Assembly (NCBI GenBank): GCA_964016885.1 | Contig: OZ024744.1 | Span: forward strand, 112,925,033-112,989,032 | DNA length: 64,000 bases | Source of the DNA: Eledone cirrhosa | Taxonomy: Eukaryota; Mollusca; Cephalopoda; Octopoda; Eledonidae | Direction: 5' to 3' | Shown here: positions 40,101-50,254 of the stretch, piece after piece | Layout: each line of letters begins with the position of its first letter | Numbering within the stretch: position 1 is the stretch's first letter | Notes under the pieces: model-generated | Told to the model about the DNA's origin: nothing | Databases searched by the model: none | The model's input: only the letters and a program-made list of their open reading frames with translations | Translations under genes and position numbers: made by a program

Positions 40101-42712
40101 AAGTAACTGTAATGACAGTAGATATAAAGTAACTGTAATGACAGTAGATATAAAGTAACTGTAATGACAGTAGCTATAAAGTAACTGTAATGACAGTAGC
40201 TATAAAGTAACTGTAAAGACAGTAGATATAAAGTAACTGTAATGACAGTAGATATAAAGTAACTGTAATGACAGTAGCTATAAAGTAACTGTAATGACAG
40301 TAGCTATAAAGTAACTGTAATGACAGTAGCTATAAAGTAACTGTAATGACAGTAGCTATAAAGTAACTGTAATGACAGTAGCTATAAAGTAACTGTAATG
40401 ACAGTAGCTATAGAGTAACTGTAATGACAGTAGCTATAAAGTAACTGTAATGACAGTAGCTATAAAGTAACTGTAATGACAGTAGTTATAAAGTAACTGT
40501 AATGACAGTAGCTATAAAGTAACTGTAATGACAGTAGCTATAAAGTAACTGTAATGACAGTAGCTATAAAGTAACTGTAATGACAGTAGCTATAAAGTAA
40601 CTGTAATGACAGTAGCTATAAAGTAACTGTAATGACAGTAGCTATAAAGTAACTGTAATGACAGTAGCTATAAAGTAACTGTAATGACAGTAGATATAAA
40701 GTAACTGTAATGACAGTAGCTATAAAGTAACTGTAATGACAGTAGCTATAAAGTAACTGTAATGACAGTAGCTATAGAGTAACTGTAATGACAGTAGCTA
40801 TAAAGTAACTGTAATGACAGTAGCTATAGAGTAACTGTAATGACAGTAGCTATAAAGTAACTGTAATGACAGTAGCTATAGTGTAACTGTAATGACAGTA
40901 GTTATAAAGTATCTGTAATGACTGTAACTATAAAGTAACTGTAATGACAGTAGCTATAGTGTAACTGTAATGACAGTAGTTATAAAGTAACTGTAATGAC
41001 AGTAGCTATAAAGTAACTGTAATGACAGTAGCTATAAAGTAACTGTAATGACAGTAGCTATAGTGTAACTGTAATGACAGTAGTTATAAAGTATCTGTAA
41101 TGACTGTAACTATAAAGTAACTGTAATGACAGTAGCTATAGAGTAACTGTAATGACAATAGCTATAGAGTAACTGTAATGACAGTAGCTATAAAGTAACT
41201 GTAATGACAGTAGCTATAGAGTAACTGTAATGACAGTAGCTATAAAGTAACTGTAATGACAGTAGCTATAAAGTAACTGTAATGACAGTAACTATAAAGT
41301 AACTGTAATGACAGTAGCTATAAAGTAACTGTAATGACAATAGCTATAGAGTAACTGTAATGACAGTAGCTATAAAGTAACTGTAATGACAGTAGCTATA
41401 GTGTAACTGTAATGACAGTAGTTATAAAGTAACTGTAATGACAGTAGCTATAAAGTAACTGTAATGACAGTAGCTATAGTGTAACTGTAATGACAGTAGT
41501 TATAAAGTAACTGTAATGACAGTAGATATAAAGTAACTGTAATGACAGTAGCTATAAAGTAACTGTAATGACAGTAGCTATAAAGTAACTGTAATAACAG
41601 TAGCTATAAAGTAACTGTAATGACAGTAGCTATAAAGTAACTGTAATGACAGTAGCTATAGAGTAACTGTAATGACAGTAGCTATAAAGTAACTGTAATG
41701 ACAGTAGCTATAAAGTAACTGTAATGACAGTAGCTATAAAGTAACTGTAATGACAGTAGCTATAAAGTAACTGTAATGACAGTAGCTATAAAGTAACTGT
41801 AATGACAGTAGCTATAGTGTAACTGTAATGACAGTAGTTATAAAGTAACTGTAATGACAGTAGATATAAAGTAACTGTAATGACAGTAGCTATAAAGTAA
41901 CTGTAATGACAGTAGCTATAAAGTAACTGTAATAACAGTAGCTATAAAGTAACTGTAATGACAGTAGTTATAAAGTAACTGTAATGACAGTAGCTATAAA
42001 GTAACTGTAATGACAGTAGCTATAAAGTAACTGTAATGACAGTAGCTATAAAGTAACTGTAATGACAGTAGCTATAAAGTAACTGTAATGACAGTAGTTA
42101 TAAAGTAACTGTAATGACAGTAGCTATAAAGTAACTGTAATGACAGTAGCTATAAAGTAACTGTAATGACAGTAGCTATAAAGTAACTGTAATGACAGTA
42201 GCTATAAAGTAACTGTAATGACAGTAGCTATAGTGTAGCTGTAATGACAGTAGTTATAAAGTAACTGTAATGACAGTAGCTATAAAGTAACTGTAATGAC
42301 AGTAGCTATAGTGTAGCTGTAATGACAGTAGCTATAAAGTAACTGTAATGACAGTAGCTATAAAGTAACTGTAATGACAGTAGCTATAAAGTAACTGTAA
42401 TGACAGTAGCTATAGTGTAGCTGTAATGACAGTAGCTATAAAGTAACTGTAATGACAGTAGCTATAAAGTAACTGTAATGACAGTAGCTATAAAGTAACT
42501 GTAATGACAGTAGCTATAGTGTAGCTGTAATGACAGTAGCTATAAAGTAACTTTAATAACAGTAGCTATAAAGTAGCTGTAATGACAGTAGCTATAAAGT
42601 AGCTGTAATGACAGTAGCTATAAAGTAACTGTAATGACAGTAGCTATAGTGTAGCTGTAATGACAGTAGCTATAAAGTAACTGTAATGACAGTAGCTATA
42701 AAATAACTTATA
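28197..42712. repeat. 14.5-kb minisatellite, 26-bp unit, about 558 copies, with higher-order repeats
   Basis: A continuous head-to-tail array of a 26-bp unit containing CTATAAAGTAACTG and ACTGTAATGACAGT. Units differ mainly at two places: AG[C/A/T]T or AACT before ATA, and A[A/G/T]AG/GTG after it. Marker variants give exact unit multiples: GTAAGTG at 31200 and 33202 (2002 bp, 77 units); GACTGTAACT at 38918 and 40920 (2002 bp) and repeatedly at 182 bp (7 units); ATAAATTAAC at 29631 and 35117 (5486 bp, 211 units). One 15-bp partial unit lies near 35421 and one shortened unit near 28999. The last 500 bp shift to a TAGCTG variant. No open frame crosses it. It lies wholly inside the Jagged intron 22964-55365. 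Confidence 0.97.
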
Positions 42713-44121
42713 AAAATTGAGTGAAGACCTTTATAGATGGAAGAAGCACCACTTAGTTAAGGGACCTCTGACAACATCTTACTGTCTGAATTATGGAGCT
42801 GAATCAAACAGCTTTTGAAAAGAAAAATAAATTGTAAGTTCAAATCTTACCATGGTCAACTTTGTTTTTCATCCTTCTGGGGGTGATAAAATAAAGTACC
42901 AGTGAATCACTGGGGTTGATATAATAGATTTTCCCCTTTCTCCCAAATTGCTGGCCATGTTAGGGTTAGCCTTTTTGAAAAGGTGGTGGATTGGCAGAAT
43001 CAGTGGAGCATCAGACAAAATACTTTGCAGTATTTCATATTATGGCCCTCAATGCTCTGCGTTTCATCCTTCCTGGTTTCATAAAATAAACTACCTGTCA
43101 TATTCTCTCTTCTTCTCCTCGTCTGTCCACTTATTCCTGAAAGGGTCATGTGGTCAGAGTCCTCAAACACTCCCTCCAGTGGGTCCTGTCAGATGCAACC
43201 CTCTCCAACTGATCCAGCTGGATCCCCAAGTGAGACCAGCCGAGCTCATAGATGTTATCCAACCATCTTGCTCGGAGAACTGCCTGCTTGTGAAATTAAC
43301 ATGTAAGTGACTGACATGCTGACACATGCACTCTTAACATATGTCTCAGGGAGATTCAGTGTGACACAGTGTGTAACAAGGCTGATCTCTTGAATTAGAG
43401 ATACAACCCAAGAATACATTGTGCCTGTTGATCTGAGAATTGACATCATGACCTTATGATTGTAATCCAAAGTCCCTATGCCACACACCTTCATCTTTAT
43501 TATACATACCTACATATATACTAGCTTTCATATACACCCTTATAGTTTATATTTTCCAGCAATTTTTATTCTATACATATATATTTGTCACATTCCCCAT
43601 TCTGTTAGCTACTGACAAACATCCAAACCTAGATTACTAAACATATGTACGATAAACCCTGTCTTCTCACACATTACATATGTTGTGAGAACATCACTTG
43701 GTTTAAACATAGCTGGGAATAGGGAGAAAGAGAGGGGGAGTGATAATGGGAGATAGAGGCAGAATCAACCCTAGTATTTTACAGGTACTTTATTTATTGA
43801 CCTTGAAAAGAAAAAAAGTTTACATTAGCAGGACTTAAACTGAACGAGTAAAGACCAAGAACAATCACTCCATGTAATCTTCTAATGACTGTTAATTGGC
43901 AACCTTCATCTTGTATTATACATATTACTAAACAATATCTTTTGATTAAACATTTAATTCCACCTCACTTATTCTCAACAAATGAGCTCTGACAAAAAAC
44001 ATATCTGACCTTAGGTTGGGGGAAATTAAATATTTTGTGGAGTTCAATTGTTAATCCCTTTCAAAGTAGGTCCCTTATGCCTCCACACATGTAGCCTACT
44101 GATCCTTTCATTGTTTGAAGC
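42713..44121. other. Intronic DNA with decayed SINE fragments
   Basis: 42830-42965 is a diverged SINE-A body (GATAAAATAAAGTACCAGTG, GCTGGCCATGTTAGG). 42975-43105 has a SINE-A-like head (TGGATTGGCAGAATCAGTGG) and body. 43775-43880 looks like a degenerate minus-strand SINE-A (GGTACTTTATTTATTGACC). The rest is unrecognised. Confidence 0.6.
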
Positions 44122-44129
44122 ATGTCTGG

Positions 44130-44400
44130 ACACTAGTGCTGTTGATCTACACATTAAAAACACCCAGTACACACTGCAAAGTGGTTGGTGATAGGAAGGG
44201 CATCCATCCATAGAAAGCTTGCCAGACAAAGGATTGAGAGGACTGTTAAGTTGTGTTAAAGACATGACACTTCTCCTCTGTATTTGATACGACCATACAC
44301 AAGGCCTGTCTGAGAGCTCAGTAACCCCACTTCAGTACTGACTTGGTTTATGTAAACCTGTCCAACCCTTGCTATATATGTGCATAGGAGTGTCATCATC
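44130..44400 (+). mobile_element. SINE-C-like repeat, copy 1
   Basis: Homologous over about 270 bp to 52632-52937. Shared blocks: GTTGGTGATAGGAAGGG, AGAAAGCTTGCCA, GGCCTGTCTG, CCCCACTTCAGTA[A/C]TGACTTGG. The centre resembles SINE-B (TGTTAGGAAGGGCATC), and the end CCAACCCTTGCTAT resembles the same shared LINE-C-type tail. Confidence 0.65.
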
Positions 44401-44425
44401 ATATATATATATATATATATATACA

Positions 44426-44758
44426 CAGTTGTCCTCCAGTATTCACAGAGGTTACATTCCTGGAGCCCTCATGAAGAGTGAAAATCCACGAATATCAGAC
44501 GTAGCCCATAAAAATGCCTATAAACATCAAAACATAACGTAAAATATAGGCTGGCTAATACGGTATATTGTTATTAATAATGTAGTGTTAAAAAGCATGA
44601 TAAAATATATATTGCCACGAAAAAAAAAAAGCATTAAAAAATCGTGGAAGATATCTACGATTCCTTGAATATGAGGTGGTTTCCACAAATAATTATTAGT
44701 TAGGTTCTAAGGAAAATTCTGTGAATAACCGAGACCACGCATGCCAGGGTTTACACTG
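44426..44758. mobile_element. MITE with CAGT...ACTG ends (pogo/Tigger-like)
   Basis: Starts CAGTTGTCCTCCAGTATTCA and ends CCAGGGTTTACACTG. The inner motifs GTTACATTCCTGG, ATATCAGACGTAGCCCATAA and TTAGTTAGGTTCTAAGG, and the style of the ends, resemble non-autonomous Tigger/pogo elements. It is flanked by TATACA and TGTATA. There is no coding sequence. The class is inferred from the ends only. Confidence 0.5.
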
Positions 44759-44915
44759 TGTATATATAACCCATAGCCGATTATGTAATACTTATTAGCA
44801 TTACCTAATTTTCATTTGAGTTAGCATCTTAAAGATACTAGCTTAGTTAACACATTGAGTGAGTGGGAAAAAGACCGAAGATCTTTGGTATTATCTGATA
44901 ACTTTATCTCTGTAT

Positions 44916-44947
<32 letters not shown>

Positions 44948-45074
44948 AGTATGTAGGAGGTGAGTTTTATTGTAGTACAATAAAGCAATGCAGATATCGG
45001 ATAAGAAGCACTCTACAGTTTGTAGGACTGGAGTATATATAATATATAAGATCAAAAGATGGTTAAAAGAGTTC

Positions 45075-45159
45075 CATGTATTTTATTATGCGCATTTCAA
45101 AAACAAACATCATCATGCAATAATATTTGTGTTTTCATCAGATAAAACAGGAGAACATG
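45075..45159 (-). ncRNA. Hammerhead ribozyme motif (type I), copy 1a
   Basis: Minus-strand RNA order: CATGT (stem I outer), bulge TCTCCT, GTTTTAT (stem I inner), CTGATGA, stem II AAACACAAATAT / ATGTTTGTTTTT, GAA-A, palindromic stem III TGC-GCA, T, A (cleavage position, complement of 45087), ATAAAAT and ACATG closing stem I. Core nucleotides are complete. Stem II has one C-T mismatch and one G-T pair. Confidence 0.72.
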
Positions 45160-45217
45160 ATATGAAGGTTAAAAAACACTTGTGGCACTATCCACAAGTG
45201 TTTTTTAGCCTTCATAT

Positions 45218-45302
45218 CATGTTCTCCTGTTTTATCTGATGAAAACACAAATATTATTGCATGATGATGTTTGCTTTTGAAATGCGCATAATAAAATACA
45301 TG
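45218..45302 (+). ncRNA. Hammerhead ribozyme motif (type I), copy 1b, in Jagged sense orientation
   Basis: On the plus strand: CATGT (45218-45222), bulge TCTCCT, GTTTTAT, CTGATGA (45236-45242), stem II AAACACAAATAT / ATGTTTGCTTTT, GAAA (45279-45282), TGCGCA, T, A (45290, predicted cleavage after it), ATAAAAT, ACATG (to 45302). The core is intact; stem II is weaker than in copies 2 and 3, with two mismatches. It would be transcribed as part of the Jagged intron, though the neighbouring inverted arm could pair with it and hide it. Confidence 0.7.
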
Positions 45303-45336
45303 GAACTCCTTTAACCATCTTTTGATCTTATATTAT

Positions 45337-45380
45337 ATATAAGTATGTATACGTACATATGTACGTATACATACTTATAT
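45337..45380. repeat. 44-bp perfect palindrome
   Basis: Centred on CATATG: the half-site reads ATATAAGTATGTATACGTAC and is followed by its exact complement. It directly follows the inverted arms of HH-repeat copy 1. Confidence 0.85.
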
Positions 45381-45521
45381 TTAAGTAACAGCCGTACTAA
45401 GAGTGAGAAATGAAATTTCGTTTCATTTTTTCCGTTTATATATATACATATATATATTAGAGCGTGAGGTATTTTTTACAAAATGAAAAATAACCGAGGT
45501 GTCCTACACGAGTGAACGTGT

Positions 45522-46226
45522 AAAGAAAAAAAGATGAAATCGAAAATGCAACTGGAGTCTTATTTTTTTTTTAAATATATATATTTATTTGGTTCCTTTA
45601 CCGGTTTCGCAGTTCTTCTGCTTTTCAAAAGTAGAGTTGAGATGGAGGGTCTGTGGTTTTTCTCACATCTGGTTGGTCTCTGAATGTTACTTGTTTTATA
45701 TGGAAACAGTGGCTCGAAATGCCAGGTTTTTAGAGAAGTAATTTGATTGGTTCGTCAATAATTATAATAAATTTCGCGCCAGTTCACATTACAAAGTTCT
45801 TCAAACAGGTTGTTTTTTTTATATATGAGTGTTTGAATTTCATTTTACTTAAAAAAAGGGGTTCACAAAGGCTTTTTTTTAATAAACGTAATTTCATTGG
45901 TTATAAATAAAATTATGGCTGTCACGTGAACAAGTTTTCATTAAATTTCGGCGCCCTTATTTGGAAATCCATTCTGTAGCCTTTTTAGAGAATTTTATGA
46001 CAAGAAAAAGATAATGGTCAAGAGAAATTGGATGGGAGAATTGTTCTGGTTCAGTGAATATGGTTAGTTCGCTGGGGTGTCAGAATTCAGATTTTCTATT
46101 GAATAAAGAAAGTAAAGATATGTATGTTTATTTGTGTGCTTGTGTGTGTGTGTGTGTGTGTTTGAATTTCTTTTTACTTAAAAATAAGACTCCAGTTGCA
46201 TTTTCGATTTCATCTTTTTTTCTTTA
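45522..46226. mobile_element. 705-bp element with perfect 46-bp terminal inverted repeats
   Basis: The ends 45522-45567 and 46180-46226 are exact inverted copies (inner landmark ATGAAATCGAAAATGCAACT). The interior has no open frame of note, a TG microsatellite at 46143-46161, and on the minus strand TTTTGAAAAGCAGAAGAACT followed by GCGAAACCGG near 45637-45605. Non-autonomous element, class unknown. Confidence 0.65.
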
Positions 46227-46957
46227 TATATATATATATAAAGTTTAATAAGTAGTGGGACAGCTCTATTTTATTATGAAATGACAAGATGATATATTAC
46301 AATCAACAATTAGGGGGAGAAAATATATCCAAGGTAAACTCCACAGAGTAACGTCCAATAATTGCACTTATGTAACATCACAGAACATAAACATTGAATA
46401 ATGAACCAATGGTATTGGTGGAATTACATTTTACATAAGTTGCACTAATAACAAATGACATTAATTAAAAGATAATACATACATTTGTTTTTAAAGTGAA
46501 AATATCTTTAAAATTGAAATGGTAAAGTTAAACAGAAAGGAAAAAAAAAAAATCCAAACGTCAAGAAAAACCAGTTGAAACTTAAAAAAGGCCCCATGAG
46601 TGAGATAATCGTACCATAATAATTATATTTCTGAAAACTACATAGAATTGTAAATATTAGCAAAATATGGAAAACTAAACAAGAAATAGAAATTTATTTA
46701 AATTTTTTGAACAAGTAAAGGGAGATAACTTAGACATTTTGACTATGTGTACGTATAGACACTACTAATAATTTTGGACATATAGATATTCACAAATATG
46801 AGTGTACACACACATATGTACATATAACATCATTATCGTTTAACGTCCATTTTGATGATATATATGTGTGTGTGTATACACACACACATATATGCTTCTT
46901 TTTTGTATTTGTTTTGCAAGATTTTGTATGTGAAAGTGTATGTTCAAACAGATATTA
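46227..46957. other. Unique AT-rich intronic DNA
   Basis: No gene or repeat recognised, except a short symmetrical TATATGTGTGTGTG / CACACACACATATA pair near 46860-46892. Confidence 0.4.
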
Positions 46958-46961
46958 TTAT

Positions 46962-47058
46962 ACTTTTGCCTTTCATCCTTACGGGGTCGATAAAATAAAG
47001 TACCAGTAATGCACTGGCTAATTGCTGGCCTTGTGCCTAAAGTAGAAACAATTATTAT
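46962..47058 (+). mobile_element. SINE-A copy, 5' truncated
   Basis: Starts within TTTTGCCTTTCATCCTTACG, continues GATAAAATAAAGTACCAGTA, and ends CCTTGTGCCTAAAGTAGAAA, then ATT. Confidence 0.88.
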
Positions 47059-47059
47059 A

Positions 47060-47345
47060 CTTTGGTAGGGTCATGCTGCCAATAAAAACACATGCATAAG
47101 TTGAGTTTCACTTCAATTTATTATTATTAGTTAAGTAATTGGTTTTTCCATCAGTTAGTTTAAAAACCAGTTGGTTGTTTAATTGACAGAGCTTTTTTCT
47201 CACATATTCTGTGACCTCTTCAGTAACTACTTTTGTTACTTTGTGTGACTTCTTTGTTCTGTTTTACACCATCTTGTCTTTATGTACATATATATTTGTG
47301 TAGTCTGTACTAATCTTCTCTTCACCCCTCCTCATTTAGACTTAA
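47060..47345. repeat. Interspersed repeat, pair with 49720-49975
   Basis: Shares GGTCATG(C/T)TG, GCCAATAA(A/C)AACA, TTTCACTTCA(A/G)TTTATTATTA, TCACA(T/C)ATTCT and CCATCTTG with 49720-49975, in the same order. It could be an LTR-type fragment. No coding region is attached. Confidence 0.55.
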
Positions 47346-47562
47346 TACTCTGCCTACACCAGCTAAATATCCCATACACCTCGTCTATATATATACATAT
47401 ATACAGCCAGTAGGCATCTCTAACTAAATACACCCCTGTCCCACCACCCCATCCACACCGCCCCTTCAATGTAAAGTTATGTTGGTGCCACAACATCCAG
47501 GCCGAAACAAATGAGATCGTGTAGACACAGTCCACGCTGTAATGTGGCCGTGTAGGCAACAC

Positions 47563-47742
47563 GGTAAAAACCTCCCAGCCCCACACTGTAAATGTGGTTG
47601 GTGTTAGGAAGGGCATCGAGCTGTAGAAAACCCGCCAGACAGTCCTATGCGAGCAAGATAATCACTCTTGCCTCAAGTGGGAAAACCCCCGTCCAAACCC
47701 ATGCAAGCGTGGAACACGGACGTTAAACGTTGATGATGATGT
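47563..47742 (+). mobile_element. SINE-B relative, 3' part
   Basis: Contains CCACACTGTAAATGTGGTTG, GTGTTAGGAAGGGCATCGAG, CTGTAGAAAACCCGCCAG, then ATGCAAGCGTGGAACACGGA and CGTTAAACGTTGATGATGAT. The layout is as in SINE-B but the tail variant differs. Confidence 0.7.
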
Positions 47743-48045
47743 ATATATATCTGTTCTTTTCCCACACAAACTATCATACAAACAGAAATATTTAATTCTC
47801 TGTTGCACAAATCATCTATTTTATATGGGACTTTTAGATAAATCGTTGAAACCACAGGCGGTCTAAAAGCTGACGAGAGTATTTAATGCTTATGTGATCT
47901 TCTCTCGTCCATTTTCTTCCCTTTCTCCTTTCTTCTTATCACTTCTCTGAGCCAACACACTTCTAGCCACTGATTTCTATCCTTTGAGGTAAATTTTATG
48001 GGACACTATCAGCGGATGTAAATTGATGATGATGATATATATATG

Positions 48046-48124
<79 letters not shown>

Positions 48125-48218
48125 GTATCATCATCATCATCATGATCGTCGTTTAACGTCCATTTGCCACGCTAGCATGGGTCTGGAGTATATATATATA
48201 TTTATGTATGTATGTATG

Positions 48219-48273
<55 letters not shown>
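47743..48273. other. Intronic spacer with TA microsatellites
   Basis: TA/TATG runs at about 48036-48125 and 48195-48273. At 48127-48190 there is a short minus-strand LINE/SINE tail piece (TCATCATCATCAT...GTTTAACGTCCATTTG). Confidence 0.6.
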
Positions 48274-48278
<5 letters not shown>

Positions 48279-48554
48279 ATCAAAAGATGGTTAAAAGAGT
48301 TCCATGTATTTTATTATGCGCATTTCAAAAACAAATATCATCATGCAATAATATTTGTGTTTTCATCAGATAAAACAGGAGAACATGATATGAAGGTTAA
48401 AAAACACTTGTGGATAGTGCAGTTTTGAATCAACATATCTTTTAACCATCTTTTGATCTTATATATTATGTATACTCCAGTCCTACAAACTGTAGAGTGC
48501 TTCTTATCCGATATCTGCATTGCTTTATTGTACTACAATAAAACTCACCTCCTA
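48274..48554. mobile_element. HH-repeat copy 2
   Basis: 48276-48441 carries the second module of the repeat forward (GATCAAAAGATGGTTAAAAG ... CACTTGTGGATAGTGCAG). 48442-48554 carries the first module reversed, ending in CTCACCTCCTA. The repeat is thus rearranged into an inverted form different from copy 1, flanked by TA tracts. Confidence 0.75.
48303..48387 (-). ncRNA. Hammerhead ribozyme motif (type I), copy 2
   Basis: Minus-strand order: CATGT, bulge TCTCCT, GTTTTAT, CTGATGA (complement of 48363-48369), stem II AAACACAAATAT / ATATTTGTTTTT (11 of 12 paired), 12-nt loop, GAAA (48323-48326), TGCGCA (48317-48322), T, A17 (complement of 48315), ATAAAAT, ACATG. All conserved core positions are present. 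Confidence 0.78.
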
Positions 48555-48599
48555 CATATATATATAATGAATGTAGAAAAGTAACACATGAGTTGATAT

Positions 48600-49220
48600 A
48601 TATGAAAACAAATAGTAGAAAGGCAAAAGATTTTTTTCAATAGAAAATGCTGAAGAGCTTCTTTCAGTATAATATCAAAATATTTATTTATTTATAATAA
48701 AGAGGATATTTTTCCGCATTTAATAATGGCCCCTGTTTCAGCATTATATGAATTGTCTACTGTGGATATGCATAATACGGTTAACTTCCATATTTATACA
48801 AATAATAAAAATAAAAAGTGGAAGAAAAATTATTAGTTTTTACATACATATTTTGAAAGGAGAGTTTATATCTCTGTCCGTGTTTGTCCTTCGTTCTCTG
48901 TTAGCTGGCTGGCAGAAGATAGTAGCTGACAATGCATATAATGCTTAAACCAGAACCATTATTAAATGCAGTTACGTCCCTTTACGATCTGAGTTCAAAT
49001 CCCGCCGAGGTTGACTTTGCCTTTCATCCTTACGGGGTCGATAAAATAAAGTACCAGTAATGCACTGGGTAATTGCTGGCCTTGTGCCTAAAGTAGAAAC
49101 AATTATTAAATGCAGAAATATCCACCATATAAATAAATAAATGTTTTGATATTATACTGAAAGAATCTCTTCAGCATTTTCTACTAAAAAATCTTTTTCC
49201 TTTCTACTATTTGTTTATAT
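48600..49220. mobile_element. MITE-like element with ~110-bp terminal inverted repeats, split by a SINE
   Basis: The left arm 48608-48722 (ACAAATAGTAGAAAGGCAAA ... GCATTTA) and the right arm 49106-49214 are inverted copies with small differences. The interior has no coding region. A SINE-A copy lies just inside the right arm. Confidence 0.72.
48972..49101 (+). mobile_element. SINE-A copy with 14-bp target-site duplication
   Basis: Body TTTGCCTTTCATCCTTACGG, tail CCTTGTGCCTAAAGTAGAAA. ATTATTAAATGCAG flanks it at 48958-48971 and 49102-49115, so it inserted into the inverted-repeat element after that element was in place. Confidence 0.88.
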
Positions 49221-49271
49221 ATAAGCAGGGAAAAGCGGACGTAAAATGAAATGACGAAAAATTATGATATA

Positions 49272-49605
49272 TGGAGGCACATGGCTTAGTGGTTAGAGCA
49301 TTGGCCTTGCAATCGAAAGGTTGTGAGTTCAATTCTCAGACCGGGTGATGTGTTGTTTACTTGAGCAAGACACTTTATTTAACATTGCTCCAGTTTACTC
49401 AGCTGTAGAAATGAGATGATAGGGACTGGGGTCCATATCATTCCACTGCAAAGTGGTCGTGGAGGTGCCATGACAAAAAAAGCACCCAGCACTCACTGTA
49501 AATGAGGTTGGTGTTAGGAAGGGCATCCAGCTGTAGAAATCAAGCCAGAATCAGTTCCCGTCCCACCCTTGCAAGCAGGGAAAAGTGGATGTAAAATGAA
49601 ATGAT
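49272..49605 (+). mobile_element. SINE-B, second full copy
   Basis: Same A box (TGGCTTAGTGGTTAGAGC) and B box as the 11.7-kb copy, about 95% alike by eye, with the same GGTTGGTGTTAGGAAGGGCA block and CACCCTTGCAAGCAGGGAAA tail. A truncated extra tail (GCAGGGAAAAGCGGACGTAA) precedes it at 49226-49245. Confidence 0.9.
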
Positions 49606-49719
49606 GATGAAATGATGATATATATATATATAGGAACGAGTAGGACCCCGACAGCTGGTTCCTTACCACATTTCCTTCGTTATATATATATATAAATATA
49701 TATATATTCTATTGTTATA

Positions 49720-49975
49720 TCTGGGGATGGTCATGTTGTTAATATTGCCAATAACAACATACATACTATTTGACTTTCACTTCAGTTTTATTATTATTTA
49801 TTAATTAGTTCGTTGTCTTACAAAATTGTCGAACTTATTTTGTCACACATTCTTTGACTATTTGCTTTCCTCTGTTTCCTCTTCTTGCTGGTCTTTTGTT
49901 TACTCCATCTTGCCAAACACACACAGTGTATCCTCTACCTCACTAATACATCCATTCTACATCATACCATGTATC
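49720..49975. repeat. Interspersed repeat, pair with 47060-47345
   Basis: Same ordered blocks as the 47.1-kb copy: GGTCATGTTG, GCCAATAACAACA, TTTCACTTCAGTTTTATTATTA and CTCCATCTTGCCA. Confidence 0.55.
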
Positions 49976-50033
49976 GAGCTACTCTCATTTGTGGTCTTCC
50001 CAATTGCTATACAGCAAACACTGAGGAGTTTAA

Positions 50034-50254
50034 CCCTTTAGCATTTACATCACTCTATATTTACTATTGTATTTTCACAGTGAACACTTTATTTCACATA
50101 ATTATCTCACACAATATTGAATCTACGAGATTTTGATATTATTTATTTTGAGAACAATACCCTAAGATAAGTATGAGCAGCCAGCTATGGCTGGTTTGAA
50201 CAAAAGGAGATGAGAAAATTCTGGCCGGATACAGCTGGTTTAAATGCAAAAGTG
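50034..50254. mobile_element. piggyBac-like MITE inserted at TTAA
   Basis: Ends CCCTTTAGCATTTAC and, inverted, CACTTTTGCATTTAAACC. TTAA lies at both borders (50030-50033, 50255-50258). A CCC-type terminus beside TTAA is the piggyBac signature. Removing the 221 bp plus one TTAA joins the host LINE coding frame (EEF-KTGTLWELL). No transposase. Confidence 0.72.

Larger units (their letters stand above)
44954..45340. mobile_element. Hammerhead-bearing repeat (HH-repeat) copy 1, folded as a 145-bp inverted repeat
   Basis: Starts TAGGAGGTGAGTTTTATTG and contains GCAGATATCGGATAAGAAGC and GATCAAAAGATGGTTAAAAG. From about 45040 the sequence runs to CACTTGTGG at 45185, has a 6-nt centre (45186-45191), then runs back as its complement to about 45340. 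Both arms hold the hammerhead motif, in opposite orientations. Copies 2 and 3 share the same modules in other arrangements, as would be expected of rearranged LTR-like ends. Penelope-like origin is an inference; no RT or GIY-YIG domain is attached. Confidence 0.75.

Noticed and set aside
28197..42712. CRISPR-like array
   Set aside because: The 26-bp units abut directly with no spacers, and the locus is eukaryotic.
28197..42712. Array purely an assembly artefact
   Set aside because: Unit variants, two shortened units and several different block spacings argue for real structure, though exact length cannot be trusted without long reads.
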